From NCBI GenBank assembly GCA_027295555.1, contig JAPUKT010000481.1, forward strand, positions 1 through 5,690: a stretch of 5,690 nucleotides of DNA. The letters run 5' to 3'. Origin of the DNA: Deltaproteobacteria bacterium. GTDB taxonomy: Bacteria; Myxococcota_A; Polyangia; Polyangiales; Houyiibacteriaceae. The notes below the pieces were generated by a model, which saw nothing but the letters and a program-made list of their open reading frames with translations, was not told the DNA's origin and made no database searches. This document shows, one piece after another, positions 5,642 through 5,690 of the stretch. Position numbers and translations under genes: made by a program. How positions within the stretch are numbered: position 1 is the stretch's first letter; every line of letters begins with the position of its first letter.

Positions 5642-5690
5642 CTAGGTGATTCGGACGCCGACCGCCACAGAGAGAGACTTCGTCGGCTGG
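5642..5690 (-). CDS. Possible 3' end of an upstream minus-strand gene
   Basis: One minus-strand frame enters from the right edge and ends with KSLSVAVGVRIT then TAG (5644-5642), 15 bases before the Hsp70-like Shine-Dalgarno. Alternating hydrophobic residues are compatible with a final beta-strand of an exported or outer-membrane protein. Only 15 codons are visible and the other two minus-strand frames are also open here (one until TGA at 5610), so this is a guess. If real, it would be upstream of the Hsp70-like gene on the same strand and possibly co-transcribed. Confidence 0.25.
   Translation of the reverse strand, partial: QPTKSLSVAVGVRIT

Noticed and set aside
5067..5645. Plus-strand 192-codon frame opposite the Hsp70-like gene
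   Set aside because: It is antisense to clear Hsp70 motifs and has no domain of its own.

Overview
This is a GC-rich bacterial chromosomal window with five recognisable protein genes, packed tightly and switching strand at almost every boundary. No RNA gene, CRISPR array, transposon or phage gene is visible. The gene set is a 2-oxo acid dehydrogenase E2, a small stand-alone TerB-like protein, a beta-propeller-like lipoprotein, an Sec-exported outer-membrane barrel and a small Hsp70-like ATPase. This fits a Gram-negative bacterium of the Myxococcota (deltaproteobacterial) kind. The taxon is an inference from gene style and base composition, because there is no marker gene here.

Layout. Positions 1-119 hold no supported gene but contain an interrupted GAGTAC hexamer repeat. 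The E2 acyltransferase (120-1403, minus) diverges across about 100 bases from the TerB-like gene (1505-1831, plus). The TerB-like gene meets the lipoprotein gene (1838-3073, minus) tail to tail with a 6-base gap. A 277-base divergent region (3074-3350) separates the lipoprotein from the outer-membrane protein (3351-4496, plus). That region holds a hairpin covering the lipoprotein ribosome binding site, a 7-bp stem-loop followed by T's, and an imperfect direct repeat. The outer-membrane gene overlaps the 3' end of the Hsp70-like gene (4470-about 5613, minus) by 27 bases. At the right edge there may be the last codons of another minus-strand gene.

How the genes work together. E2 is central carbon or branched-chain acid metabolism and shows no link to the rest. 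The lipoprotein and the barrel are both envelope proteins and share one divergent control region, so co-regulation is possible. The Hsp70-like protein is the most unusual gene. It carries the actin-like ATPase half of Hsp70 and stops where the interdomain linker would be, so it has no substrate-binding domain. Its conserved first phosphate loop lies upstream of the first usable in-frame ATG, in a frame one base away from a well-placed start codon. That means either a one-base error or mutation at the start, or an unusual start. I do not see a clear new multi-gene system here; the Hsp70-like gene and the 3074-3350 control region deserve the second look.
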